A stretch of 56,557 nt of DNA, from positions 1-56,557 of the IMG/VR virus record IMGVR_UViG_3300034109_000654. One strand, written 5' to 3'. Shown here piece after piece: positions 45,768 through 53,466 of the stretch. The stretch's first letter is position 1, and each line of letters starts with the position of its first letter. The notes below the pieces were generated by a model that saw only the letters and a program-made list of their open reading frames with translations, had not been told where the DNA came from and ran no database searches. Source of the DNA: a virus. Position numbers and translations under genes: made by a program.

Positions 45768-46717
45768 TCCTCACTGAGCCGGTCGGTGATCCGGCGCAGA
45801 TCATCCAGCGACGACGCGGTGTATATCTGAGTCGTGGCCACGCTGGCGTGGCCGAGCAGATCGCGCACCTGAATCAGATTGGCTCCCAGACGCAGGCTCC
45901 GGGTGGCGTAGCGGTGACGCAGCTTGTGCATCGTCCACCCGCCGGGCATCAGTTCCCCGACCAGCTTGCCCACCGTGGCTGCCGACAGGTGTCCGTTCTC
46001 CTGGCCGGGGAACAGATACCCGCCGTTGGGCCGAAACCGGCGTATCGCCAGGGCCAGCTTCTCGCCGACCGGAACGATCCGCTGCTTGCCGCCCTTGCCG
46101 TGCACGATCAGTGACCAACCGACGAGGTCCTCGATGAGGTCCTGAGTGTGGCAGCGGGCCACCTCTCCGCGCCGCATTCCCGCTTCTCCGGCCAGGCGCA
46201 CCATCATCCGTTCCCGTTCGGGAGCGGCGATGAGGGTCTCCTGCCACATGCCGTCGGGGACAGGTCGAGGTCTGCCTGGCCGTGCTGAGACCTTGGGCAG
46301 CCGGATGGCCGGATTGCTCTCGCAGAGACCATTGGTCACCGCCCAGTCGTAGAACCCGATCAACGAGCACCGCACACCGCGTCGGTGCTCGTTGCTCCAT
46401 CCCTCCTCGCTGCACAGCCGAACCAACGTCGCCAGGTCGATGTCGCGGGGATGGTGTGTCTCGCTGCGGCGGGCTATCTCGCGGACGTGGCCCCGCCGTG
46501 TCCGTTGCGTGGTTTTCGGCATCCCGCTGGCGGCCAGCCAGATCAGCCAGCCGCTGACCGCGCTTTCCCAGGAAGCCGAGAGTTGATACTTCTGTTTGTG
46601 TGTGCGGGGTCTGGGCACGTCTGAATTAATTACACTGCCGTTGATTTCTTCCACAACAAGTTTCAGGACTTGTTGCCGTTTTGTAGCAAACTTACTTACA
46701 CGGGTGTTACCTGACAT
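45764..46717 (-). CDS. int: Tyrosine integrase
   Basis: 317 aa site-specific recomb., with core-binding domain (SAVSGWLIWLAASGMPKTTQ) and catalytic residues Arg in AGMRRGEVARC (about 183), HKLRHRYAT (about 264) and the LLGHASVATTQIYT block with Tyr near 300. ATG has GGAGGGA nine bases upstream. It integrates and excises the phage via the attP at 46771-46807, directly upstream of its own start. Orientation opposes the surrounding virion operon. The short, non-L5-like N-terminus suggests a simple att. Confidence 0.92.
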   Translation of the reverse strand: MSGNTRVSKFATKRQQVLKLVVEEINGSVINSDVPRPRTHKQKYQLSASWESAVSGWLIWLAASGMPKTTQRTRRGHVREIARRSETHHPRDIDLATLVRLCSEEGWSNEHRRGVRCSLIGFYDWAVTNGLCESNPAIRLPKVSARPGRPRPVPDGMWQETLIAAPERERMMVRLAGEAGMRRGEVARCHTQDLIEDLVGWSLIVHGKGGKQRIVPVGEKLALAIRRFRPNGGYLFPGQENGHLSAATVGKLVGELMPGGWTMHKLRHRYATRSLRLGANLIQVRDLLGHASVATTQIYTASSLDDLRRITDRLSED

Positions 46718-46749
46718 GGTTGACGGTCCCTCCGCACCGTTGTGGCTAG

Positions 46750-46767
46750 TAGTTGACTTTTCAACTA
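46750..46767. promoter_or_regulatory. 18-bp palindrome beside attP
   Basis: TAGTTGACTTTTCAACTA. Identical outside the centre to TAGTTGAATATGCAACTA at 32301-32318. Lies between the integrase start and attP core, so may regulate int or be an accessory protein site. Confidence 0.7.
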
Positions 46768-46770
46768 CTC

Positions 46771-46807
46771 ACCGGGCGGTTGATGGTTCGAGTCCATCCG
46801 GGGGAGC
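46771..46807 (+). other. attP core (tRNA 3'-half identity)
   Basis: ACCGGGCGGTTGATGG, TTCGAGT, CCATC and CGGGGGA-GCA are exactly the anticodon-stem 3' side, variable loop, T-arm (GATGG/CCATC) and acceptor 3' strand of a tRNA. No 5' half exists, so it is not a tRNA gene but the shared core for integration into a host tRNA gene, restoring its 3' end. The shape suits a tRNA-Asn but this is not proven. Confidence 0.8.
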
Positions 46808-47124
46808 AGCAAAGCTGTGGTAGCCTTGGCTCGGCTTCGGCCACAGCCTTCCCGTCGGGGGACGTGGAACCGGCTGTATCGGCGGTGGTAGGTCCGGTCA
46901 GGGGACGGGACCTACCCCCGTCGAGTTCCCGGTGGACTGTCATCGTGACCCTTTTTCGGGCTCCTGAAAAGACCTATTTCGTTCGCATTTTGCGTTCGCA
47001 AATACTTTGACTGCACGGCCTGTACTTACTGTCGGCAACTGCGAGAGCTTCTGATCTGGCTACGGGCCGGGGAGCGATCAACGACAGAGATGTACGGGTT
47101 CGATTCAGAACAGGAGTCAGCGCA

Positions 47125-48777
47125 GTGACGTTCCAACTGCCCGACGAGTTGCCGATCACTCCCGAGGAACTGACCTCGCTGCGTGACCAGGCCACCGCCG
47201 ATATCACCGATATTCAGCGCCGCTACGAAGCGGGTGAGGAATTGTCCGACGCCGATGTGGAGGGCTTGACCACTCTGCTCGACGCGGTGGATTCCCTCAA
47301 CTCCGCTCTGGCGGCGGCAGAGGCCGAAGCCGAGGCACACCGTGCCGCCGTGGCCGAGGTCATCGAGCGGTCCAAAGCGGCCACCGCCGAGCCGGTCCTC
47401 GAGGAGGCCGTCGTGGAGGAAACCGAGGACGACAGGTACAGCGGCGACGACGTCGCCGAGCCGGTCGCAGTCGCCGCGTCCGCTCCTGCTCCGGTCACCT
47501 TTGCCGGTGCCGGTGCCACCGAGCCGCCGGCCGAGGAGACCGGACCGGGCTGGGAGATGGTTCCCGGTGCGCCGGGCTGGCGACCCGGAAAGATCGGGTT
47601 CAAGGAGATGGGTGCCGCCATCGACTCCGTGCGCGGTCACAACGCACGGGTTCGCCCCAACCGCTCCGATGTCCGTTCAATGGCCGCCCGCGGCCTGGCC
47701 CAGTTGTCCCGGCAGATGACCGTGGTCAACGACAGCCACGAACTGGTGCGTGAGATCGAGCGGGCCACCTCCGAGATCCCCGGATACGGCAAGGTGACCG
47801 CTCAGGCTCTCACCGCAGCCGGTGGCTGGTGCGCCCCGTCGGAGCAGATCTACACGTTCTGCGACGTGCCCGAGGCCACCGACCTCATCAGCCTGCCGGA
47901 AATCGCCATCAACCGTGGCGGCATCCGCTGGCCGGTGGAGCCGGACCTCTCGGCGATCTTCGAGAGCTACGAGTTCTTCTTCACCGAGCCGGAACTGGAA
48001 GCAGTCGACGCCGACGGTCACCCGACCGCCATCAAGCACTGCGTCGAGATCCCCTGCCCCGATGAGTTCGTCGAGATGCGGCTCAACGCTGTGGGCTACT
48101 GCGTGGAGGCGGGCATTCTGCAGCGGCAGGGCTGGCCCGAGTCCATCGAATGGTTCCTGCGGTCGCTGACCCAGGAGCACTTCCGGGCGCTGAGCCGGCG
48201 CACCATTCTCGACATGGTGGCCGGGTCCACGCCGAAGAAGATCACCGCCGATCAGGTCAACGCGACCTCCTCAGTGCTCAACTCGATTGCGCTGATGGCC
48301 ACCAACCTTCGGCTCAACCGTGGGTTGAGCCGAAGCGCCACCATCGAAGGTGTCGCACCGAACTGGTTGCACGAGGTGCTGCGCGCCGATCTGGCGCTCA
48401 TGCAGGGCCGCAACAACCTGGCCGTGGGTGACGGTGAGATCAGCGGTTGGCTCAACGCCCGCAACATCTCGCTGCAGTTCGTCGGTGACTGGCAGACCCG
48501 TGGTGTGGGCGAGCCGGGCCACCTGGACACGATGAAGTGGCCGAGCAAGGTCAACGTGCTGCTCTACCCGGCGGGGACCTGGTTCCGGTCGCTGAGCAAC
48601 ATCATCGAGGTCGGGGTGCTCTACCCGAAGGAACAGTTGCAAATCAACCGCTACACCGAGTTCTTCACCGAGGACGCGATTGCGGTCGGCAAGCGGTGCA
48701 ACCACTCGCTGAACGTCGAAATCCCGATCTGCCCGACCGGCGGATACGGGGCTCCGGTCGAGATCACCTGCTCCTGA
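47125..48777 (+). CDS. Major capsid protein with N-terminal scaffold region
   Basis: 550 aa. Residues 1-110 are helical and acidic (SLRDQATADITDIQRRYEAG, SALAAAEAEAEAHRAAVAEV), like a delta domain removed by the protease; 110-160 Pro-rich; from about 190 an HK97-like core (SEIPGYGKVTAQALTAAGGW, ISLPEIAINRGGIRWPVEPD, LLYPAGTWFRSLSNIIEVGV, KEQLQINRYTEFFTED). GTG with CAGGAG upstream. Several Cys in the core are notable. Followed by a 16-bp hairpin. Confidence 0.85.
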   Translation: MTFQLPDELPITPEELTSLRDQATADITDIQRRYEAGEELSDADVEGLTTLLDAVDSLNSALAAAEAEAEAHRAAVAEVIERSKAATAEPVLEEAVVEETEDDRYSGDDVAEPVAVAASAPAPVTFAGAGATEPPAEETGPGWEMVPGAPGWRPGKIGFKEMGAAIDSVRGHNARVRPNRSDVRSMAARGLAQLSRQMTVVNDSHELVREIERATSEIPGYGKVTAQALTAAGGWCAPSEQIYTFCDVPEATDLISLPEIAINRGGIRWPVEPDLSAIFESYEFFFTEPELEAVDADGHPTAIKHCVEIPCPDEFVEMRLNAVGYCVEAGILQRQGWPESIEWFLRSLTQEHFRALSRRTILDMVAGSTPKKITADQVNATSSVLNSIALMATNLRLNRGLSRSATIEGVAPNWLHEVLRADLALMQGRNNLAVGDGEISGWLNARNISLQFVGDWQTRGVGEPGHLDTMKWPSKVNVLLYPAGTWFRSLSNIIEVGVLYPKEQLQINRYTEFFTEDAIAVGKRCNHSLNVEIPICPTGGYGAPVEITCS

Positions 48778-48799
48778 CCGACAGGACGTGCCGAGACCA

Positions 48800-48841
48800 G
48801 GCGGGCGGTGTGAGCACCAGAGGCCGCTCACACCGTCCGCC
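48800..48841 (+). terminator. Hairpin behind the major capsid gene
   Basis: Stem GGCGGGCGGTGTGAGC / GCTCACACCGTCCGCC, 16 bp with one G-U, ten-base loop, 22 bases after the capsid stop. No T-run, so likely an attenuator or RNase stop giving extra capsid mRNA over downstream genes. Confidence 0.6.
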
Positions 48842-48864
48842 TTCCGGCGCAGAAGGGACTGACG

Positions 48865-49749
48865 ATGACCTCCCCAGAGCAACTAGGCAAGCTCTACCCG
48901 CCACACAGCCCCGCCGTTGGTGACGGGCTCTACGACGACGCAGGACAGCCCCACGTCGACGGGCTCTATGACCCGCGATCCGGCAGCGCGGGGGACCGCT
49001 GGACGCCGCTGTTCTACCCTCCCTACCTGCCGCCGCCGCGCGGCCTGTATGACGTGGTGACCTGGGTGCAGGACGGCGGCACGCCGCTGCGCTTCCTGGA
49101 AGGGCTTCAAGTCCGGCTGACCAACGTCGATCTGGACACCCAGTTCGGAGTCTGGGGCGAGGACTGGTGCGCCGACCCGGACTCCATCACCGACACCAAG
49201 GCCAAGGACCGCCCCGACGCGGTGACCGCCGACTTCGAGGCCATGACTGTGTACGGCTTCGACCAGAACCAGTGCGGGGACCTGTCCAGGGATTCTCGCG
49301 CAGAGGTCCGCACCCGGGCGGCCCAGGTGCTGGCAGTGACCGAACAGATCGCGGTGGAGACCACTCTGGCTCCGCGGCTGCTGGCAGACGCTCCGACAGC
49401 TGTGACAGCTTCGTCTGTCACAGATGCGGTAAGCCTGCTCGAGGTCGGTCTGGCCAAGGCCGGGCTGACCGGCTACCTGCACGCCAGCCCCAAGTGGGCC
49501 GCGTATCTGGCCGAGCACCGGCTGAACCTGGGTGGGCGCAGCCCGATGGGCCACATGTGGGCGTTCGGCGGCGGTTACGCCGACACGTTGGGCGACACCA
49601 TCGTCGGGACTACCGCCGTGTTCGGGTGGCGCGGCCCGATCACTCTGCGGGACGCCATCAAGTACGAGCTGAACCAGTATGTGGCCGTGGCCGAGAGGTC
49701 GCTGCTGATCGCCTACGAGACCGCTGTGGTGGCGGTCAAGGTCGGATAG
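48865..49749 (+). CDS. Virion structural protein, capsid-like second head protein
   Basis: 294 aa, ATG with AGAAGGGA upstream. WVQDGGTPLRFLEGLQVRLT, AQVLAVTEQIAVETTLAPRL, YLHASPKWAAYLAEHRLNLG and FGWRGPITLRDAIKYELNQY resemble parts of HK97-fold head proteins found next to the capsid gene in some actinophages. It may be a minor capsid or decoration protein. Assignment from position. Confidence 0.6.
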   Translation: MTSPEQLGKLYPPHSPAVGDGLYDDAGQPHVDGLYDPRSGSAGDRWTPLFYPPYLPPPRGLYDVVTWVQDGGTPLRFLEGLQVRLTNVDLDTQFGVWGEDWCADPDSITDTKAKDRPDAVTADFEAMTVYGFDQNQCGDLSRDSRAEVRTRAAQVLAVTEQIAVETTLAPRLLADAPTAVTASSVTDAVSLLEVGLAKAGLTGYLHASPKWAAYLAEHRLNLGGRSPMGHMWAFGGGYADTLGDTIVGTTAVFGWRGPITLRDAIKYELNQYVAVAERSLLIAYETAVVAVKVG

Positions 49750-49759
49750 GAGAAACACC

Positions 49760-50497
49760 ATGCCCGCTGGCATCGAAGCAGTCGTCGAGGACGGATTCGC
49801 CACCGTCGACTTCATCAACAAGTCTCTGCGCGGACCCGCCTTGGAGAAACTGCGCAAGGCCGGGTCGAAGGTGACCAAGGAAACCCGCGTGGGTCCTCGC
49901 GCCCGGTACGTCATGCCTGAGGCTGATGCCCGCGCTGCGGGTCTGATCGACGGTGCCACCGGGCCGGGCCCGCTGAAGTACGGCGACACCGGGTTCGCCA
50001 AGGTGTTGCAGGACGTGGGGATGGAAGGTGCTCGCCCGGAGCAGCCCACCATCCGTAACCATTACAGCGGTGCCACCCCGGCAGCCGCTGTGATGGCCAT
50101 TCCCGGCCCGTCGACGACTGTGAGCGGGTCTAAGCCGGATAACCGGATCGTGACTCCGATTCACGGTTCGGTGGATCAGTACGGCCTTTACGGGCTTCCG
50201 GTCACTGCCGGTGACGGTTCCGGTGTGGCTGCCGATGGTGTCATCGACTATGTGGAGCCGACCACCATCCACTCCCCGGCGATCACGCGGCCTCCGACCA
50301 CCGAGCACATCACGCTGGATGCGCCTCGTCAGACCCCGCCCAGCGGAGTGGTGACCACCGTTCCGCGTGGGGCCGCGGCGCCGGATATGACGTGGACGGT
50401 GGCCGACCTCAAGCAGTACGCCGCCGACAACGGCATCGACCTGGGTGCGGCCACCAGGAAGTCCGACATTCTCGCCACCATTCAGGCGGCGGGCTGA
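49760..50497 (+). CDS. Head protein with C-terminal HeH/SAP-like domain
   Basis: 245 aa, ATG with AGGAGAAA. N-terminal KVTKETRVGPRARYVMPEAD, a Pro/Thr-rich middle, and C-terminal TWTVADLKQYAADNGIDLGA-ATRKSDILATI, an HeH/SAP/Rho-N helix-extension-helix that can bind nucleic acid. Such domains are common at the ends of phage head connectors. Function inferred. Confidence 0.65.
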   Translation: MPAGIEAVVEDGFATVDFINKSLRGPALEKLRKAGSKVTKETRVGPRARYVMPEADARAAGLIDGATGPGPLKYGDTGFAKVLQDVGMEGARPEQPTIRNHYSGATPAAAVMAIPGPSTTVSGSKPDNRIVTPIHGSVDQYGLYGLPVTAGDGSGVAADGVIDYVEPTTIHSPAITRPPTTEHITLDAPRQTPPSGVVTTVPRGAAAPDMTWTVADLKQYAADNGIDLGAATRKSDILATIQAAG

Positions 50498-50570
50498 TTG
50501 CACGGCGGTGCGCTTGACTGAGCGCATGGCCTCGAAGAATGACCGAGAAACCACCAGGAGGTAGCGGCGC

Positions 50571-51374
50571 ATGAGCGTCTTTCCCGTGGTCAAGGGCCTC
50601 CGGCTCCGCGCCACCAAAATCAACCGGTGCGGCCTGCCGATGTCCGGCAATGCCAATCGGCTCGTCACCGAAGGCTTCGTCTCCGTTCGGCTCAGTCCGG
50701 TGATGAAGGACGCTCAGGAGCTCGAGCAGGAGAACGCCGAGGGCAGGGTGTGCGTCCAGGACCGCACTCCGGCGATCCGCAAGCACTTCAACGTCGAGCT
50801 GGAGTTGTGCAACGTCAACACCGGCCTGATCGCCATGTTCAGCGGGTGGAGCCAGGTAATCGACTTCGCCAACAACCCCATCGGGTTCCAGGATTCTCCC
50901 AACGTGGACGATCAGTACGGGGTCGTCTTAGAGGTGTGGACCGGCGGTCGTTCCGACGAGGACTGCGAGCCGCAGAAGCTGGACACCGTGTTCACCACGC
51001 CCAGCACGGGGATCAACTACGGCTACCTGCTGTTCGGGGCCACCGAGTTCACTCTGGGCAACATCGAGATCGGCGCGAGCATCTCGACGTTCACTCTGAG
51101 CGGGATCACCATTCCGATCCCCCAGTGGGGTCGTGGGCCGTACAACGTCGCCGCCACCAACTCCACCGGCACTGCCGGTCGGCTGTTGGCCCCGGTGGAC
51201 GACGACGCCCACTTCACGATGTTCCGCACTCCGGTGGCACCGCCGGCCCCGACGCCGGGTTCGCGTCCGGCCAAGCTGGACATCCCCGGCAAGTTCACCG
51301 GCACCACCTACTACTTCGGTGGTCCGACGAACGCCCCGGCCGCCGCTATCGCCCCGGCGCAAACCGACACCTGA
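50571..51374 (+). CDS. Major tail protein
   Basis: 267 aa, ATG with AGGAGGTAG. FPVVKGLRLRATKINRCGLP, EGFVSVRLSPVMKD, FNVELELCNVNTGLIAMFSG and TLSGITIPIPQWGRGPYNVA follow the tail-tube beta-barrel pattern; C-terminal FRTPVAPPAPTPGSRPAKL is typical of actinophage tail-tube proteins. Stop overlaps the next ATG (TGATG). Confidence 0.8.
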   Translation: MSVFPVVKGLRLRATKINRCGLPMSGNANRLVTEGFVSVRLSPVMKDAQELEQENAEGRVCVQDRTPAIRKHFNVELELCNVNTGLIAMFSGWSQVIDFANNPIGFQDSPNVDDQYGVVLEVWTGGRSDEDCEPQKLDTVFTTPSTGINYGYLLFGATEFTLGNIEIGASISTFTLSGITIPIPQWGRGPYNVAATNSTGTAGRLLAPVDDDAHFTMFRTPVAPPAPTPGSRPAKLDIPGKFTGTTYYFGGPTNAPAAAIAPAQTDT

Positions 51375-51847
51375 TGAACGTCCTGCCCGTCGCAGCCATC
51401 CTGCTCGCGGTGCTGTTCGTTCTTCTGGGACAACTGAATAGCTTTCACGCCTTACGCCGCGTGGCCGAGGCGCACACCGCATATCTGGATAGGAGACTGG
51501 AAGTGTCAACACAAGCCGTAGTCGACGCTCTCGTCGCTCAGCTGGCCAAGGCCAAGGACGAGATCGTCGCCAAGCTGGAAGCCGCCACCAGCAACGTGCA
51601 GTCGCAGCTGGTGGACGCCGGAGTCGCAGATCAGGTCGATCTGTCGGCGCTGGCTGCCATCGCGCAGCAGCTGGACGACATCGTGCCCGACGAGGTGGCC
51701 GTGGACCCCGAGGTCGACGAGGCCGTCGAGGGTGACGAGGTCGAACTGGTCGAGGTCGACGACACCGACGAGGGTGTCGAGGTCGATGAGGCCGTCGAGG
51801 ACTTCGACGAGGCTGTCGAGGACTTCAACGAGCCCGAGAACGCCTGA
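51374..51847 (+). CDS. Membrane-anchored coiled coil with acidic repeat tail
   Basis: 157 aa. One N-terminal membrane helix (LPVAAILLAVLFVLLGQLNS), then a coiled coil (VVDALVAQLAKAKDEIVAKL), and a C-terminus with repeated EVDEAVE/EDFDEAVEDF acidic units. Unusual between tail-tube and connector genes. May anchor assembly to the membrane or be a decoy; unassigned. Coupled by TGATG to the tail protein. Confidence 0.7.
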   Translation: MNVLPVAAILLAVLFVLLGQLNSFHALRRVAEAHTAYLDRRLEVSTQAVVDALVAQLAKAKDEIVAKLEAATSNVQSQLVDAGVADQVDLSALAAIAQQLDDIVPDEVAVDPEVDEAVEGDEVELVEVDDTDEGVEVDEAVEDFDEAVEDFNEPENA

Positions 51848-51865
51848 GGGTAAGGAGAAGTCGTC

Positions 51866-52108
51866 GTGGCGACAGCACGCAATACCGGCACCGTGGTGGT
51901 CGAGGGAAGCCTCACTCCGGCGGTCGGCCATCCCCGTCGAGGCGTCAAGATCGAGGTTCCGCTGACCGACAACGTCAAGGACCTCGAGGCCAGGGGATTC
52001 ATCTTCATCCACCCCTCGGGCACCGCCCCTGATTCCGGTGCCGTGGAGGCTCCCGTGGAGCCGGTGGAGTCTGCCGCGCCGGCCGACGGCGACGGCGACA
52101 AGAAATAA
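51866..52108 (+). CDS. Small virion-operon protein
   Basis: 80 aa, GTG with AAGGAGAAG upstream. Beta-rich start (GTVVVEGSLTPAVGHPRRGV) and a Pro/Ala/Glu tail ending GDGDKK. Possibly a head decoration or connector accessory protein. Last rightward gene before terminator. Confidence 0.7.
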   Translation: MATARNTGTVVVEGSLTPAVGHPRRGVKIEVPLTDNVKDLEARGFIFIHPSGTAPDSGAVEAPVEPVESAAPADGDGDKK

Positions 52109-52130
52109 ACCGCGTCCCCCGACGCAGAAG

Positions 52131-52163
52131 AAACCCCCGGCCACCCTTCGGGCCGGGGGTTTC
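52131..52163. terminator. Bidirectional terminator
   Basis: Stem AACCCCCGGCC / GGCCGGGGGTT with an eight-base loop and T-runs on both sides, between the convergent stops of 52108 (+) and 52174 (-). It separates the virion operon from the leftward island. Confidence 0.85.
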
Positions 52164-52173
52164 CTCGTTTGCG

Positions 52174-52350
52174 CTACTCGCTGACGAGCCAGTCGTCGAT
52201 CGCGCTCTTGAGCAGCAGTGCCTGGTCGGCGTCGAGCTTGGCGACGGCTCTGTTGTGTCCGTTCAGGGACTGCACGCGCACCGTCAGCAGCTCATCGTCG
52301 CCAACGATGACCAACCGGTGATGGTTGGCGGTGTTGATCGGCCCGGTCAC
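52174..52350 (-). CDS. Small protein of leftward island
   Basis: 58 aa, GTG overlapping the upstream stop. HHRLVIVGDDELLTVRVQSL then a helix ADQALLLKSAIDDWL. No family. Last gene of the island. Confidence 0.7.
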   Translation of the reverse strand: MTGPINTANHHRLVIVGDDELLTVRVQSLNGHNRAVAKLDADQALLLKSAIDDWLVSE

Positions 52351-52832
52351 TCGTCGAGCTCCGCGCTCTTGGCGGTCCACTCGATGTCCGAGTAGTCCGA
52401 CAGCACGCAGCTGTTCCCCAGCGCCGAGAAGATCAGGTCGGAGCTGGACTCGTCGACCTCGGATACCGCCTCGTCACCGTCGCGGGCCTGCACGTTGACG
52501 TTGGCGTAGAACGTCAGCGTGACCTGGGTGCGGACGCTGTACTGCTTGCGGCGGGGGTCGAGCTTGAGAACCGTGAACTGATCGTTGAGTTGGTCGACAA
52601 CGTCGTCGTATTCGCTGCACCAGTCGCGCTCGTTGGACTCCTCGATGAGCCTGCTGTTGAGGATGCCCCAGTCGGACTTGGCGTTGGTGAAGTTCTGCTC
52701 GGCCACCTCGAGGCGGCGCTGGACCTGGGCGAGCTGCTCGACCAACGTGTTGATGCGATGCTGCTGCACCTCGGTGCGCTGCAGCAGGCTCTCGCGGGTC
52801 TCGGTGTTGTCGATGGTGTCGGTCACGGTCAC
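52347..52832 (-). CDS. Coiled-coil protein of leftward island
   Basis: 161 aa. Residues about 12-65 form a strong coiled coil (QQHRINTLVEQLAQVQRRLE), followed by beta strands (VRTQVTLTFYANVNVQARDG). GTG 52832 overlaps the previous stop; GTG 52826 has a better-spaced GGAG. Unknown. Confidence 0.7.
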   Translation of the reverse strand: MTVTDTIDNTETRESLLQRTEVQQHRINTLVEQLAQVQRRLEVAEQNFTNAKSDWGILNSRLIEESNERDWCSEYDDVVDQLNDQFTVLKLDPRRKQYSVRTQVTLTFYANVNVQARDGDEAVSEVDESSSDLIFSALGNSCVLSDYSDIEWTAKSAELDE

Positions 52833-53020
52833 TTCTCCTTCGGGGTCAGGTGGTCGATGATGGCGGGGATGTCGATGTCGTCGATGAGGACGGCGGCGTG
52901 GCGTTTGTCGTTGTTGCCGGTGACGGTGAACTTGTAGCCGCCGTCGTAGGCTTCGATGAGCAGGCCGTGTTTGGTGCCGGTGCTGCTCAGGCCGTAGATA
53001 CCGAGGGTCGGCTGGATCAC
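52829..53020 (-). CDS. Small beta-rich protein of leftward island
   Basis: 63 aa, GTG overlapping the upstream stop. VIQPTLGIYGLSSTGTKHGL, FTVTGNNDKRHAAVLIDDID. No domain recognised. Confidence 0.7.
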   Translation of the reverse strand: MIQPTLGIYGLSSTGTKHGLLIEAYDGGYKFTVTGNNDKRHAAVLIDDIDIPAIIDHLTPKEK

Positions 53021-53355
53021 AGCCCCTCCATCGACTTCAACGGCCACTGGTGGGCGTCGTAGCTGCGGAACATGCCCGCGTAGTAGGCGGCGGCGCTGAC
53101 CTCGTCGGCGTAGACGTGGACTCGCTTGCCGTGCTCGAACTCCTTGCCGCCGCGGATGAACACCCGGGTGACGGTGTAGTCGTCGATGGGGGTGAGCTGA
53201 ACGCGGACGCGGTAGCCGTTGGAGACCGGCAGTTCGATGCCGTCGGGGATCGGGGTGACCCGGCCCCCGCTGATCGACAGAATCGCCATGAGGCTGATCT
53301 GCCGCACCATCTCCTGACGCTGGGCGTCCTCGATGGTGAAGGTGGATGATGTCAC
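53017..53355 (-). CDS. First gene of leftward island
   Basis: 112 aa, GTG with GAAAGGAAG upstream. Helical N-terminus (DAQRQEMVRQISLMAILSIS) then strands (GYRVRVQLTPIDDYTVTRVF). No family. Expressed from promoter-leader (a), the same type as the 17-28 kb genes rather than virion genes. Confidence 0.7.
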   Translation of the reverse strand: MTSSTFTIEDAQRQEMVRQISLMAILSISGGRVTPIPDGIELPVSNGYRVRVQLTPIDDYTVTRVFIRGGKEFEHGKRVHVYADEVSAAAYYAGMFRSYDAHQWPLKSMEGL

Positions 53356-53425
53356 GGGCGTGCTTCCTTTCTCGGTGGGTGATGCCCTGCCTTACTCCCT
53401 TAGTTTATCAACAGTAATAGGCATT
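53356..53425 (-). promoter_or_regulatory. Promoter-leader element (a) with operator half-site S6
   Basis: Minus strand TAAACT (53407-53402), AAGGGAGTAAGGCAGGGC, ATCACCC and GAAAGGAAG. ATAGGCATT (53417-53425) is a half-site of the 9-4-9 operator. Confidence 0.7.
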
Positions 53426-53466
53426 TACTATCTCTGCGCCGCACTGGTTCGGACTAATCTCGGGCC

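Larger units (their letters stand above)
46718..47124. promoter_or_regulatory. attP region and major capsid gene leader
   Basis: Holds the 18-bp palindrome (46750-46767), the attP core (46771-46807), then two hairpins in the capsid mRNA leader: GCTGTGG/CCACAGC (46814-46847) and GGTAGGTCC/GGACCTACC (46887-46916). TTTGCGTTCGCAAA (46989-47002) is a small palindrome, followed by a possible TTGACT -35. No gene is seen. The capsid gene must be driven from here or read through from upstream. Confidence 0.55.

Noticed and set aside
46771-46810. tRNA gene
   Set aside because: Only the 3' half of a tRNA is present; the 5' acceptor, D-arm and anticodon 5' strand are missing, so it is read as attP.
47080-47110. 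tRNA T-loop-like GGGTTCGATTC
   Set aside because: Flanks do not pair as a T-stem and no acceptor strand is found.
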